Assembly (NCBI GenBank): GCA_016711125.1
Contig: JADJTQ010000012.1
Location: forward strand, 124,001 to 188,000
From: Saprospiraceae bacterium
GTDB lineage: Bacteria > Bacteroidota > Bacteroidia > Chitinophagales > Saprospiraceae
Length of the DNA stretch: 64,000 bases
Reading direction: 5' to 3'
The position numbers and the translations under genes are program-made. Each line of letters begins with the position of its first letter. Within the stretch, counting starts at the first letter, position 1. Shown here piece by piece: positions 28,429 through 38,773 of the stretch. Below the pieces are notes generated by a model that was given only the letters and a program-made list of their open reading frames with translations, was not told where the DNA came from and did no database searches.

Positions 28429-29070
28429 TTACTTGATCGTAAGCGCTAATGAAGCGATCAGCCTGGCTGGTTTACTAGAGAAAGAATACTGCTGGCCATA
28501 AAACGTGATGTGATCGCCAAATTTCGAAAAATTGCCTTCATACCGGACATCAATCATGACATTCAGTAAATCGACACCAATACCCCCTTGCCATCCATAT
28601 GTAAGATCTTTGAATTTTTGATCATAACTCTCAACTTCAAATAATTCGGAAGTACTTTTCAAAAAATAGTGTCCTACCGGACCAGCCATTAGCCGCATTG
28701 GGCCTGCTTTTAATCCCAACAGTAATGGGATATCCAAATTTTGATACCTTTCGGTAAAAATGGAAGTAGAAGGATTGGAGACTTGGCCATAGCTATAGTC
28801 CACACTATTACTATTAAAGAGTACTTCGGGTTGAATAACAAATGAAGCAAGTTTAATTTGTAGCACTAACCCAGCATGATAGCCGTATTTGGCATCTTGC
28901 ACATCTAATAAAAATTCATTGCCACCTTGGGTAATCTTTAAGGCATCGCTGACTCCCAAATCATAAGTACTGCCTCCGACCCGTATCCCAAAACGGATCT
29001 GGGCGCTGACTTGAGACAAACCAACCAGTAGTAATAAACCAACAGAAAAATAACTTCGAAGAGAAATCAT
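28429..29070 (-). CDS. PorT/OMP_b-brl-type outer-membrane beta-barrel protein
   Basis: The 213-residue protein has a signal peptide (VGLLLLVGLSQVSAQ) followed by repeated amphipathic strands: RFGIRVGGSTYDLGV, YGYHAGLVLQIKLASFVIQPEVLFNS, DIPLLLGLKAGPMRLMAGPVGHYFL and YGWQGGIGVDLLNVMIDVRYEG. This is the typical pattern of porin-family small barrels of Bacteroidota (the PorT-like group), which sit in the outer membrane. It ends with a short strand and no T9SS domain. The stop codon is directly next to that of the convergent kynU. Confidence 0.8.
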   Translation of the reverse strand: MISLRSYFSVGLLLLVGLSQVSAQIRFGIRVGGSTYDLGVSDALKITQGGNEFLLDVQDAKYGYHAGLVLQIKLASFVIQPEVLFNSNSVDYSYGQVSNPSTSIFTERYQNLDIPLLLGLKAGPMRLMAGPVGHYFLKSTSELFEVESYDQKFKDLTYGWQGGIGVDLLNVMIDVRYEGNFSKFGDHITFYGQQYSFSSKPARLIASLALTIK

Positions 29071-29214
29071 TGGATTTGGTGTTCGGTAATTCTATCTTGG
29101 CAAACGCTAATAAACGGGATCTATTTGGTTATTTGGATCGTGAAGGCATACTATTAACAAACTTTTAAATTGAAGGGGCAAAAATCGTAATAATTTTAAG
29201 ATTATTTCAGCGAG

Positions 29215-29817
29215 ATGGTGAAAGATGTACATTTTAAAGGAAGTTTTCCTTCATTAGCAAAAATGCCGGTTTCAAAGCTTCCTCAATTTGCCTTCATGGG
29301 AAGGTCGAATGTTGGAAAGTCATCGTTGATCAATATGCTGATAGATCGGAAGAATTTAGCCCAGGTTTCCAAGCAGCCAGGTAAAACTCAAATGATCAAC
29401 CTCTTTGAGGTCAATGAAGCATGGCTCCTGGTTGATTTGCCTGGTTATGGTTACGCAAAGCAGTCCAAAAAAAAACGGAAGAGTTGGGAGATAATGGTCA
29501 ATGACTATCTTTTGAATGCCGCTGAGCTCAAAGTCTCTTTTGTTTTGATTGATGCCAATATACCACCACAGGCAAACGATGTTGGATTTATCAACGGGTT
29601 AGGTTCAAAAGGGCTTCCATTTTCTTTGGTATTTACGAAGACAGATAGACAGAGTCCAAGAAAGATTAATCGCTCCATTGATTTGTTTTGCCAGCATTTG
29701 CTGGAATTTTGGGAAGAATTACCTCCTCATTTTCTTGCATCAGCAGTCACCAGAAAGGGACAAAAGGAAATATTGGATTATATTGAACAAATAGCTGCTC
29801 AAGCCATCCAAAAATGA
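29215..29817 (+). CDS. engB: Ribosome-biogenesis GTPase YihA/YsxC/EngB
   Basis: The 200-residue GTPase acts in late assembly of the large ribosomal subunit and is usually essential. G motifs are visible in order: G1 GRSNVGKSS, G2 KQPGKTQ, G3 DLPGYGYA, G4 TKTD and G5 SAVTRKG. Length is standard. The ATG at 29215 follows an AT-rich leader. Its intact state, among many broken genes, is consistent with an essential function. Confidence 0.96.
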   Translation: MVKDVHFKGSFPSLAKMPVSKLPQFAFMGRSNVGKSSLINMLIDRKNLAQVSKQPGKTQMINLFEVNEAWLLVDLPGYGYAKQSKKKRKSWEIMVNDYLLNAAELKVSFVLIDANIPPQANDVGFINGLGSKGLPFSLVFTKTDRQSPRKINRSIDLFCQHLLEFWEELPPHFLASAVTRKGQKEILDYIEQIAAQAIQK

Positions 29818-29850
29818 TGTTTAACGCGTCAATCAGAATGAAATCGTACC

Positions 29851-31577
29851 TTGGTGCCTCAGAATGATGTCAGGTTGATGGAAGACGAGTTACAACTTTA
29901 TCCACCTATTCTGCCAAACTTGGAAGAATGGCCTATCTATAAGCTTAGTCTTGAGCGCAGAAATTTTATTGAAGAAATTATCCGGCAGACGATCACCCGC
30001 CTGGAGGAAAAAAACCATGGTGATTTTGCAGAGGTTTTAGCAAAGACGATTTACCAGGAGCGTATCAGGATGCGGGAAAAGCCCTGGCGGGTTGATCCCC
30101 CTAATGAAGCCACCTTTTGGAAGAAGTTGAGGCAAAGGTTGGAAGAAGCAGATAAAACACAAAACCTGAATATTGTACAACATGCGCAGCAGGAGGTATT
30201 GTCTAAGATCATAGATCGATATGCGGAAGAAATTGTCGGTTCTTTTGTTCCTGAAACCTTTTTACAAGCAAGGAAGATCTTGACCGCGCTGTTTAAGCGA
30301 TTACTGAGTAAAAGGGGAAAGAAAACTCAAAGCTGGGGCAAAAAGGATCAACTTTATCATAGAATCAAAACGTATGGTGATCTGGAGCAAATACGTCATC
30401 TTGCCGAAAAGGGTACTGTCGTAATTGTGCCTACTCACTTCAGTAATCTGGATAGTGTCTTAATTGGATATGCCATTGATCTTAAGGTGGGCCTACCATC
30501 ATTTTCTTACGGAGCCGGTCTTAATCTCTACAATTTTGGTCCTGCGGCTTACTTTATGAACCGCCTAGGGGCATACCGTGTGGATCGAAGGAAGAAAAAT
30601 GCCGTCTACCTGGAAACCCTCAAATCGATGTCGACCATATCGATCGAAAAAGGGACTCATAGTTTATTCTTTCCGGGGGGTACCCGGTCTCGATCCGGTC
30701 AATCGGAGACTCGGTTAAAGTTAGGTTTATTGAGTACGGTCATTGAAGCTCAAAGAGCTATTTGTGAAAAAGGAATTGATAATAAGATTTTTGTCGTACC
30801 GCTCATTTTAGATTATCACTTTGTGCTCGAGGCAAGATACCTGATTGAACAACACTTGCGCGAGATCGGCAAAGAAAATATATGGAGATTAAAGATTACT
30901 CAAAAAGTAAGCGGAAGCTCCTCAAGTTCCTTATCCAGTATTACAACGAGAGCTCTGAAATAGTCATGTCATTTGGTAAACCGTTTGATGCTCTTGGAAA
31001 CTTTGTTGATTTTGAAGGAAATAGTTATGACGAGCACAACCGACCAATCGATATAAGTGACTATTTTAGGTCGGCTGGTGATATCTCGAAAAATCTTCAA
31101 AGGGAAGGTGTCTATACAAAGTTGCTTAGTGATCGAATTGTGGAACGTTTCCGCAAGGATAATATGGTGCTTTCATCTCATCTTGTTGCCTTTACCGCAT
31201 TTGAGGTCTTATTGAAAGAGCAATCGCATCTTGATCTATTTGGGCTTATGAAGTTACCATTTGAAGATTTTTGCATTCCCATATCTGATTTTGAAACTTT
31301 TTGCAGCAAGATCAGATCCTGTTTATTGGATCTTGAAGCCAGGGGGGAGGTGAGGATTTCTGACCCGATAAAATGGGACATCAAGGCACTAGTTGAAGAC
31401 GGTATTTCCAAACTAGGGATATATCATGCCAAGAAACCTTTAAAAGTAACCAAGGAAGGCTGTGTGACAACTGAAAATTTCAAATTGTTATATTATTACC
31501 ATAATCGCATGATCGGATATGGTTTGGAAAAAGAAGTTCACAAATCCCTAAGCAAATTAACTGCAATACATAGCTAG
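29851..31577 (+). CDS. Glycerol-phosphate acyltransferase (PlsC/PlsB-type domain), one frameshift
   Basis: Two overlapping frames join to a protein of about 575 residues. The first part has an acyltransferase domain with motif I VPTHFSNLDSVLIG (HX4D), motif II-like LGAYRVDR and motif III FFPGGTRSRSGQ. The frame breaks in AAAA 30875-30878; one more A gives GKEKYMEIKDYSKSKRKLLK and joins the C-terminal 230 residues (FGKPFDALGNFVDFEGNSYD and a helical tail). Enzymes of this family acylate glycerol-3-phosphate or lysophosphatidate in membrane lipid synthesis. The long C-terminal extension is typical of Bacteroidota and Chlorobi homologues annotated as 1-acyl-glycerol-3-phosphate acyltransferase. 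The start is GTG or TTG near 29851, since no ATG precedes the homology. Confidence 0.82.
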
Positions 31578-31622
31578 TAATCATCTTCATTTTAATAACC
31601 CGCAATAGGATTCAATTCAATT

Positions 31623-32165
31623 TTGGACTTTATAATCTATGATTTGGAGGCAACATGTTGGAGAGGTGCACCTCCAAATAATGTTCAGGAGATCATCGAA
31701 ATTGGCGCCGTGAAGGTAAATGGCTATGGAGAGGATGTCGGCAGTTTTAACCGATTTGTGAGACCCTATGTCAATACTCAATTGTCGGCTTTTTGTACTG
31801 AATTGACCGGTATTGAGCAAGAGCAGGTATCAACAGCAGACTTGTTTCCCATTGTGCTTGATCTCTCTTGGGAGTGGATAGATCTTGATAATGGAGATTA
31901 TACTTTAGTGTCATGGGGCAGCGAAGACCAACACCTCATGCGAAATGACTGTCGATTGCACAATCTGGAGGCCGATTGGCTTGCTCCACACCTCAATCTG
32001 AAAAATGCATATCGTAGCATCAAGCGTCTAAGCAAGCCCACCGGACTTTTAAAAACCCTTGAAAGGGAAGGCCTGGATTTTGATGGCAGACACCACCGGG
32101 CCATTTATGATGCGATCAACACCAGTAAAATTTTTGTGAAATATTTGGATGAATGGCCTTATTAA
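31623..32165 (+). CDS. DEDDh 3'-5' exonuclease (ERI1/KapD-like)
   Basis: The 180-residue single-domain exonuclease has ExoI IIYDLEATCW (Asp and Glu metal ligands), ExoII in VSWGSEDQHLMRNDC, and ExoIII HHRAIYDAINTSKIF with the His and Asp of the DEDDh type. It is closest to the ERI1/KapD group that trims RNA or DNA 3' ends. The usual start (TTG at 31623) gives MDFIIYDLEAT immediately. It follows the acyltransferase on the same strand after about 45 bases. Confidence 0.88.
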   Translation: MDFIIYDLEATCWRGAPPNNVQEIIEIGAVKVNGYGEDVGSFNRFVRPYVNTQLSAFCTELTGIEQEQVSTADLFPIVLDLSWEWIDLDNGDYTLVSWGSEDQHLMRNDCRLHNLEADWLAPHLNLKNAYRSIKRLSKPTGLLKTLEREGLDFDGRHHRAIYDAINTSKIFVKYLDEWPY

Positions 32166-32250
32166 TTTCATCAATTTTGAATTAAATAACCAGACCTGGT
32201 GTTTATCTAGATTGATTAAAAACAGAATACAAAACAAATAAATATAAATT

Positions 32251-32967
32251 ATGACATCTCAAGCCAAAATGTTAAACATGCTGATCCTAATACTTTCCTT
32301 CACGAGTTCGCTTTTGGGACAGCAGATGTCTCAGGGAACAGTCAAATTTGCAGTGACGGACGTACAAACCACATCAACAGAAATGCAGCAAATGATAGGT
32401 AGTATGAAAGGCATGAGTCAAGTGATTGAATTTGATGGTAAGCACCAAAGAGTGACCATGGATATGATGGGTGGATTGATGAAGATCAAGACCTACTGGG
32501 ATGCCACAACAAATGTTACTGAGACCTATATGGACATGATGGGTCAAAAAATCAAAACAGTGATGAGTGGGGAGGATATGGACAAACTAAAAGCAGAGTC
32601 TGCCGACATGATGAAAGGGAATGAAATCAAGTATGATAAGAATGATCGAAAAAAGATCCTGGGTAGAGATTGTTATAAGGCCACGTTTGAGTCGGAGACG
32701 AATGGTCAAAAATTTTCAATGGTGCTTTACGTGACAGAAGAAATCAAAGTGCCGAATTCATTTGTGCAAAATCTTAATCAAATGCAACTAGTTGGCACCC
32801 CTCTCCAATGGATTATGGATGCAGGAATGATGAAAATGACCTTCGAGGCAACTGAGATATCAAAGGAGTTGGCAGGAGATTTCTTTAGCAAGCCAGAAGG
32901 AGAATATAAGGAGATGTCCATGGAACAACTTCAGCAAATGGGTATGGGAGGACAACTGGGCTTTTAA
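32251..32967 (+). CDS. DUF4412 secreted protein
   Basis: The 238-residue protein has a signal peptide (LILIL SFTSSLLG region, cleavage near GQQ). The DUF4412 pattern is clear: QGTVKFAVTDVQTTSTEMQ, VIEFDGKHQRVTMDMMGG, ILGRDCYKATFE and FVQNLNQMQLVGTPLQW. The sequence is unusually rich in Met (more than 20 residues), in the GMSQ, MMKM and QQMGMGG stretches. The function is unknown; these proteins are exported to the periplasm or surface. A diverged relative lies about 1 kb downstream. Confidence 0.82.
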   Translation: MTSQAKMLNMLILILSFTSSLLGQQMSQGTVKFAVTDVQTTSTEMQQMIGSMKGMSQVIEFDGKHQRVTMDMMGGLMKIKTYWDATTNVTETYMDMMGQKIKTVMSGEDMDKLKAESADMMKGNEIKYDKNDRKKILGRDCYKATFESETNGQKFSMVLYVTEEIKVPNSFVQNLNQMQLVGTPLQWIMDAGMMKMTFEATEISKELAGDFFSKPEGEYKEMSMEQLQQMGMGGQLGF

Positions 32968-32988
32968 TTCCGTATAAATCCAATGCTC

Positions 32989-33663
32989 TCAGAACCGAGT
33001 AGCCAGATACTGAGGCAACATGGCACGCCAGGTAGGCCAGTCATGCCTCATGTCAGGCCCCCAGATATCAAGCTCATGAGGGATGCTCTTGTGGTCAAGC
33101 AATCGGGAGAATGCACGTGAAGCTTCAGGATCTTCATATGCACCTGACCCTGCTACAATATGGATATGGTGACTACGTCTCATCTCCTGCAATTTGTAAT
33201 GGTCATCCAGATTGCCCAGGTAGTGCATCGGGGAATTAAAGTATACATCATCGTTCCAAAACCCTTTGGTATATGTGGTTAAATCATAGACTCCACTCAT
33301 TGCAATTACACCATCGATGATATCTGGTCTTTGAAAGAAGAGATTGGCCGAATGCAAAGCACCAAGAGAGGCACCGGACACGATAATCGGTGTGTCATAG
33401 CTTGTCTGACTTTTTATGTAAGGTATCACTTCGGTGAATACATAATGATTAAAAGATTGATGTCTTATTCCTTTGTGGTGCGGGAACATATCAGGATGAA
33501 GCCAGCTTTCGGCATTAATGCTATTGATGCTAAATACCTTCACTTTGCCAGCATTGATGTATTGACTGTCTGCATAGAATTCCAAATTTAGGAAAACAAA
33601 AGTACGTTCTTTTATTGGCCTGGGTGCCAAGTAACATAAAAAAGCCATGAGACAAAATCCCAT
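32989..33663 (-). CDS. Putative alpha/beta esterase, 5' end disrupted
   Basis: The open part shows a carboxylesterase of the short esterase-D-like group: INSINAESWLHPD, HHKGIRHQSFNHYVFTEVIPYI, nucleophile elbow IVSGASLGALHSANL (GxSxG), IDGVIAMSGVYDL, and the C-terminal DIWGPDMRHDWPTWRAMLPQYL (His region). The expected N-terminal strand block before FYADSQ is damaged. It is shorter than in homologues and the upstream sequence is split among frames (33664-33730), with MLLGTQANKRTYF in another frame. The listed start at 33663 is formal only. Whether this is a frameshifted gene or a decayed one is unclear. Confidence 0.6.
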   Translation of the reverse strand: MGFCLMAFLCYLAPRPIKERTFVFLNLEFYADSQYINAGKVKVFSINSINAESWLHPDMFPHHKGIRHQSFNHYVFTEVIPYIKSQTSYDTPIIVSGASLGALHSANLFFQRPDIIDGVIAMSGVYDLTTYTKGFWNDDVYFNSPMHYLGNLDDHYKLQEMRRSHHIHIVAGSGAYEDPEASRAFSRLLDHKSIPHELDIWGPDMRHDWPTWRAMLPQYLATRF

Positions 33664-33944
33664 GGCTGATGAAATACGGGTCTTGAGCAGACACGTTCAA
33701 ATGAGGCTTTGACGTTTCTAAATTCAAGACTCTTTCGAATCGCTAAATTTGTCAAATGAAATAACCATACCACATTTGCCGGTGATCTGGTGAGCATCAA
33801 GGGCAATGACCTTTTTTTTGGCCGGAATTTTGAATTAATTTTTCAAGATTTCGTTAATACTGCGAAAGACAACCCAAGTTAGATGTTGATGAATTTCAGC
33901 ATTGTCGGGCATTAATCTATCTTTATGTGAACGTAAATTGGTAC
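33664..33944. other. Damaged 5' region of the esterase gene and intergenic sequence
   Basis: The minus strand holds fragments of coding appearance: PHLNVSAQDPYFISHG in one frame, and further upstream KKKVIALDAHQITGKCGMV closing at a TGA near 33738. The latter may be the tail of another protein, but no start or partner is visible. The plus strand right end leads into the second DUF4412-like gene. Confidence 0.35.
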
Positions 33945-34651
33945 ATGAACAGAACATTATATATTTTACTCAGTGTTACTTTAATCCAAGCATCGCTCAT
34001 CGGACAGAGCACTCAAGGAAGATTCTGCCTCCAATATTTTCCTCAGCCATTAGTTGAGTCATATGTTGATTCGTTAGTGAGTTATTTGACTAAGGAACTG
34101 GGTGATGAAGAATCTTTGCTGGATAGCACAACCGAAGAGTATATTGAGCATTTTGCATCTCTGGCTACCCGAAAGTCGAAGTGCGTTTATTTCACCTCGA
34201 CAGCATCATGATCCATGAAAAGGTAGATGATGAATTGACAAATGCTTACATGATATTACCGGCTCTAAACAAACTGATATCCCGCGATGCAGGAGGGCTT
34301 ATCAGTCAAAATTATTTCTTAGAGCCCAATGCCGAGCTGGGCTATTTTGACTACAGTATGACCACTGATCCTAGTGATACCAAGCTCATTGAAGGCTTTT
34401 TATGTTACAGGTTAGAGCTTACGGAATTGTTTTATGCACCAAATGAAGAATCTCCCCATGAAAAGAAATATATCTTGTATGTGACGGACGAAATCTCGTT
34501 GCCGGGAGGTTTTGTTTTGGGAAATAACTTGCAGAGGATCATCGGCTGTCCCCTAGAGGTCCAGGAGCCTCTAAACTCCAAGGTCCGAATTTCATACCGG
34601 GCCACCGGTTTGCGCTTGACTTTGCCAAAGGGTATCTTTCAAACTTTGTAA
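33945..34651 (+). CDS. Second DUF4412-like secreted protein, one frameshift
   Basis: The two frames join at CCC 34168-34170. One more C gives LATPKVEVRLFHLDSIMIHEK and a protein of about 235 residues. It has a signal peptide (LYILLSVTLIQASLIGQ) and the same architecture as the 32251 gene: long linker, LIEGFLCYRLELTE, YILYVTDEISLPGGFVLGNN and GCPLEVQEP near the C-terminus. The conserved YVTDEI and VTDEIKVP stretches of the two proteins align, so they are likely paralogues, though the Met-rich character is lost. The function is unknown. Confidence 0.65.
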
Positions 34652-34682
34652 CTTTACCGGGGTTACAAATGAATCCCGAGAT

Positions 34683-36060
34683 ATGAGATTGAATGTCATT
34701 TTTACAATATTTCTTATTGGTTCATCCCTCAATATGTGGGGTCAGCATGAAGATGATCGGGAAGTAATCCGTGCATTTTATGATCAAGCCTTGCAACATC
34801 GACAAAGTTATCTTTGGCTTGAGGATCTCTGTGCTATTGGCCCGAGGCTTAGTGGTTCGGAAACATCTCTTCAAGCAATTGCATGGGTCAAAAGCGTGAT
34901 GGACACCTGTCGATTTGACGCGGTTTATTTGCAACCTGTCATGGTGCCGCATTGGGAAAGGGGATCAGCAGAAAAAGCGATATTATATGATCAAAAAGGT
35001 GGTGAGTATCCACTCAGTATCCTGGCAATTGGTGGCTCCGTAGCAACACCAGGTGGAGGAATCCTGGCCGAAGTAGTTGAAATACCGTCATTGACAGCCT
35101 TAGATGAACTGGCAAGAGAGAAAATTGAAGGCAAGATTGTATTTTATAATCCTCCCTTTGACCAAACCAACATCTCTACGGGCACTTCATATGGAGCCAA
35201 TGTAGGGATCAGGGCAAAATGGGGCGGTTAAAGCAGCTCAAAAAGGGGCTCTTGCCAGCATTATTAGGTCTGTCAGCTCGAGTAATGACGATGCACCTCA
35301 TACGGGTACCGGCTATTATGAGACTTCTGTTGACTCGATTCCGGCCGCTGCGTTGGGGGTGAAGTCGGCTAATCTGCTCCATGATATTTTGCAACTGGCT
35401 CCTAATGCCAAATTAAGTTTGACAATGCATGGTCAATGGTTTGATGATGCCCTTTCGTACAATGTAATAGCGGAGATGAAAGGAAACGAGCTGCCCGATG
35501 AAATAATTGTAATGGGTGCGCATTTGGACTCTTGGGATGTTGCAGCAGGGGCTCATGATGACGGAGCCGGATGTATGCATGCGCTGGGTGCGCTGAAACT
35601 ATTAGTAGATCAGGGTATCAAACCAAAACGGACCATTCGGGCTGTGATGTTTATCAATGAGGAAAACGGCACAAGAGGCGGTGAAGAATATGCTGATCAG
35701 GCCGTCCAAAAGAAAGAAAAACATATTGTCGCAATAGAAAGTGATGCCGGTGGCTTTACACCCCGGGGATTTGGGGTGACGGCGAGTGAGCCTCAGCGAT
35801 TGAAGCTGGAAAGTTGGTTGAGTTTATTTCCAAAAAACACCGTCGACTACATGAGTAAGGGAGGGGGAGGTACAGATATCGGACCTTTGCACCGAGCAGA
35901 CGGAACACCCATGATGGGTCTGAATGTCGATGGGCAGAAAATGTTTGATCTGCACCATTCAGCAAATGATGTTTTCGAAGCAGTTCATCCTCGCGAACTG
36001 GAATTGGGAACAGCCTCGATGGCGACCTTGGTTTATTTACTCTCTGAATATGGCCTTTAA
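34683..36060 (+). CDS. M28-family zinc peptidase (carboxypeptidase Q-like), one frameshift
   Basis: Reconstructed length is about 459 residues with a signal peptide. A GGG at 35205-35207 lacks one G; with it, NVGGSGQNGAVKAAQKGA joins the two parts. A PA-like domain occupies the middle. The peptidase core has zinc ligands in VMGAHLDSWDVAAGAHDDGAGCM, the catalytic Glu pair in FINEENGTRGGEEYA, IESDAGGF and the final His in FDLHHSANDVFE. Such enzymes release single amino acids or dipeptides in the periplasm. The DUF6702 gene starts inside its last codons. Confidence 0.88.
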
Positions 36061-36526
36061 GCTTCTAGTTCTACTTTTTTTAACGATTCTACCTCTATCG
36101 AGTCGACATGATTTCTATATAAGTGTTTGTTACATCAAGGAAGTTGACAAGCAGCTTCAGGTGACCTATCGGATTTTTAAGGATGATGTTGTGTCTGCCT
36201 TGGGCAAAATTGCAATGGAAAATGAGTTTTGCGAGCAGGTTTCATCATATATCCAGTCAAGATTCCAGATCAGTGAGGATAGCCGCAGATTACATCTAAA
36301 TCTCGTCTCCTGCAATACCGAAGGTGATGGAAAGTTTGAAACCATTAGTTGTATCCTGACTTCAGACGATCATTTTCCAGATGCATCAGCCCTGATGGTA
36401 CAGAGCACTGTTCTATTAGAAGTGTATGACGACCAGGTAAATATGATCCATGTACAGATGCAGTCCGCAAAAAAATCAATGAATCTGGACCGAGACCGGA
36501 AGACTTTTGAGGTTGTTCTCCACTAG
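36050..36526 (+). CDS. DUF6702-type secreted protein
   Basis: ATG at 36050 overlaps the end of the M28 gene by 11 bases, so the genes are translationally coupled. The product of 158 residues begins MAFKLLVLLFLTILPLSS, a clear signal peptide, and continues RHDFYISVCYIKEVDKQLQVTYRIFKDDV. This resembles the DUF6702 family of small periplasmic proteins. The function is unknown. It ends 64 bases before the stop of the convergent proA remnant. Confidence 0.72.
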   Translation: MAFKLLVLLFLTILPLSSRHDFYISVCYIKEVDKQLQVTYRIFKDDVVSALGKIAMENEFCEQVSSYIQSRFQISEDSRRLHLNLVSCNTEGDGKFETISCILTSDDHFPDASALMVQSTVLLEVYDDQVNMIHVQMQSAKKSMNLDRDRKTFEVVLH

Positions 36527-36589
36527 TCGACTGGTGCCGAATGACTGATTGACGGTGGCTCTGGAAGCTTTGCCCCGATATTAGGTTAG

Positions 36590-37601
36590 CTAAGGTCTGG
36601 TCTGACCAGATCCTCTTACTAGCCACTTATAGCTGGTCAATTCCTTCAAACCCATAGGGCCTCGGGCATGCAGTTTTTGAGTGCTGATACCTATCTCCGC
36701 TCCAAAGCCAAATTCGGAGCCATCAGTGAAGGCTGTCGAGGCATTGGCATAAACTGCGGCCGCATCAACCAACGACAAAAATTGATTAACTTCTGCTTGA
36801 TTTTCGGAAATGATGGCCTCACTGTGTTTGGAACCATACAGATGGATGTGGTCTAGTGCCTCAGCTAAACTTCCTACAACCTTGATCGACATCTTCATCG
36901 ATAAGAACTCAGTGCCGAAATGCTCATATCACCGGCACCTTGGCATGATCACGGACATAGCGAATCAGGTTTTCCGAGCCGCGTGGTATAATCACATTGA
37001 TAAATTCTGTGGCTTCCAGGATTACATTCATAAGTGATCGATCACTGGGAGCCAGAAACACCGCATCCTGAAGACCGTATTTACTTAGGACTTCCTGGAT
37101 GATTTTAAGGATAGCCAGGTTGGAATAATGTGCATCCCGGCTACCCTTCAGTACCACAGCATTTCCTGCCTTGAAACACAAGGCGAAAACATCAAAGGTC
37201 ACGTTAGGTCTTGATTCGTAAATATCTCCTACTACTCCAAGTGGTACAGTAATCTTAGTCAGTTGTAAACCGGAACTTACAATGCGTGATTCAGTCTCGA
37301 TGCCCACGGGAGCTGGTAATACTGAAACTGCAATCAGGGCTCGTTCGATGGTCGTGCGTCTGGCGTCAGTCAGTTTTAGGCGATCATATTTCGGATCTTC
37401 CGGGTCCATTCGTTCCAGATCTTTTAAATTCTCAGCGAGTAGCGGTTGGTGTTTCCTTTTAGTAAGCTCCGCTATCTCCATCAAGATTTGATTGATCTGA
37501 TCACTCTTCAGTCCATTGAGCTTTCTAGTCGCATTACTGGCTGCTTGCAATCCATCTGAAACCAGCTTTTGCTGATCTTTATCAACATCAATTTCTTTCA
37601 T
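36590..37601 (-). pseudogene. proA: Gamma-glutamyl phosphate reductase with internal deletion of the catalytic segment
   Basis: The first part (37601 to 36924) gives 225 residues of normal ProA, up to RDHAKVPVI. The last part (about 36922 to 36590) gives EHFGTEFLSMKMSIKVV through ASTAFTDGSEFGFGAEIGIS and ends YKWLVRGSGQTRP, the normal C-terminus. Between them about 80 residues are absent; these include the catalytic Cys (PxVCNAxETLLV region) that forms the thioacyl intermediate. The join also changes frame. ProA reduces gamma-glutamyl phosphate to the semialdehyde in proline synthesis. It overlaps proB by 14 bases. The product cannot be functional as written. Confidence 0.85.
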
Positions 37602-38661
37602 ATGTTATTACCATGTAGTCATAGTGAATCAGGGCCTTGTGACCATTCTGACCTAAATATTTTTCCAACGCATCCGATCCATATTGAGCCATACCCAATG
37701 CAACGATCTGTCCAGCTTTATCCAAAACATTAACCAGATCGCCCTTTTCAAAAGGGCTTTTGATACTGATAACGCCCACAGGTAGGAGCGAGGCTGCCCT
37801 GTTCGTGTGTAGCAAGGCTGATTTAGCCCCATCATTAACGATCACAGCGCCATGGACCGTCTGATCCTGATAAGCAATCCATTTCTTGACAGAGGAAATA
37901 TTTTGTTTTCGACAAAAATGAGTCCCCTCTGGTTTTCCGAGATGTAAATTTTTAATTACTTCAGGTTTCTTGCCATTAGCGATATGTACGTCAATGCCCA
38001 TAGCTGCGAGTCTTCGGCTCATCCGAAATTTGGTTGCCATCCCACCGCGACCAAAGGTTGAAGTCTGATTTGATCGAAAGTGAAGCATCAATGACGAATC
38101 AGGATGTACCTGTCGGATTAAAGTTGCTCCAGGATCATCCGGATGACCTTCGTAAACGCCATCTACATTGGTCAGGATGTATAAAGCTTCAGCACCCATC
38201 ATGGCCGCTACCAAACTTGCAAGTTCATCATTGTCAGTAAACATCAATTCGTCGACGGCGATGACATCATTTTCATTAACGATCGGTATGACGTTTTCGG
38301 TTAGTAGCGCCCGGAAACAGTTTCTCATATGCAGATAGTGTTTACGATCTCGAAAGTCTTCTTTGGTAGCGAGTATCTGGGCTACGTGAATCTGATATTT
38401 TTCAAACAGTCGCATGTAGTGCTGTAAAAGCTTCGGCTGGCCGATAGCTGCCCAGAGCTGACGCCGCTCCACTCGATTTAAAGACTTCGAAAGTTTAATT
38501 TCTTGCCGGCCGGCTCCGACTGCACCACTGCTAACCAGAATGATCTGCTGACCCTTTTCTTTGAGATTGGCAATCTGGGCTACCAGATCACTTAAGATAG
38601 CGAGATCTATGGATCCATCTTCGCCAGCTATGACATTAGTGCCAACCTTAATAACAATCAT
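37588..38661 (-). CDS. proB: Glutamate 5-kinase
   Basis: The 357-residue kinase starts proline synthesis by phosphorylating glutamate. The amino-acid-kinase domain has VIKVGTNVI, ILVSSGAVGAGRQE, VPIVNENDVIA-like PIVNENDVIAVDEL, FTDNDELASLVAAM and the TNVDGVYEG loop. The C-terminal PUA domain (GAVIVNDGAKSALLH, SIKSPFEKGDLVNVL) is complete. The last 14 bases overlap the proA start. Upstream begins the DUF2807 gene. The gene is intact, unlike its partner proA. Confidence 0.95.
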   Translation of the reverse strand: MIVIKVGTNVIAGEDGSIDLAILSDLVAQIANLKEKGQQIILVSSGAVGAGRQEIKLSKSLNRVERRQLWAAIGQPKLLQHYMRLFEKYQIHVAQILATKEDFRDRKHYLHMRNCFRALLTENVIPIVNENDVIAVDELMFTDNDELASLVAAMMGAEALYILTNVDGVYEGHPDDPGATLIRQVHPDSSLMLHFRSNQTSTFGRGGMATKFRMSRRLAAMGIDVHIANGKKPEVIKNLHLGKPEGTHFCRKQNISSVKKWIAYQDQTVHGAVIVNDGAKSALLHTNRAASLLPVGVISIKSPFEKGDLVNVLDKAGQIVALGMAQYGSDALEKYLGQNGHKALIHYDYMVITYERN

Positions 38662-38773
38662 CGAATACTATCACCTTTTTGTGGTGACAAAGATACAAAC
38701 ACGATTCATGTCGACTAGCAAATTAAGAAGATCGTAATCAATGCAGGAACATTGGCAAAAAGAAATGGCGTCC

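Noticed and set aside
35924..36049. Longer start for the DUF6702 gene
   Set aside because: The upstream codons overlap the M28 peptidase coding sequence; the ATG at 36050 begins exactly at a signal peptide.
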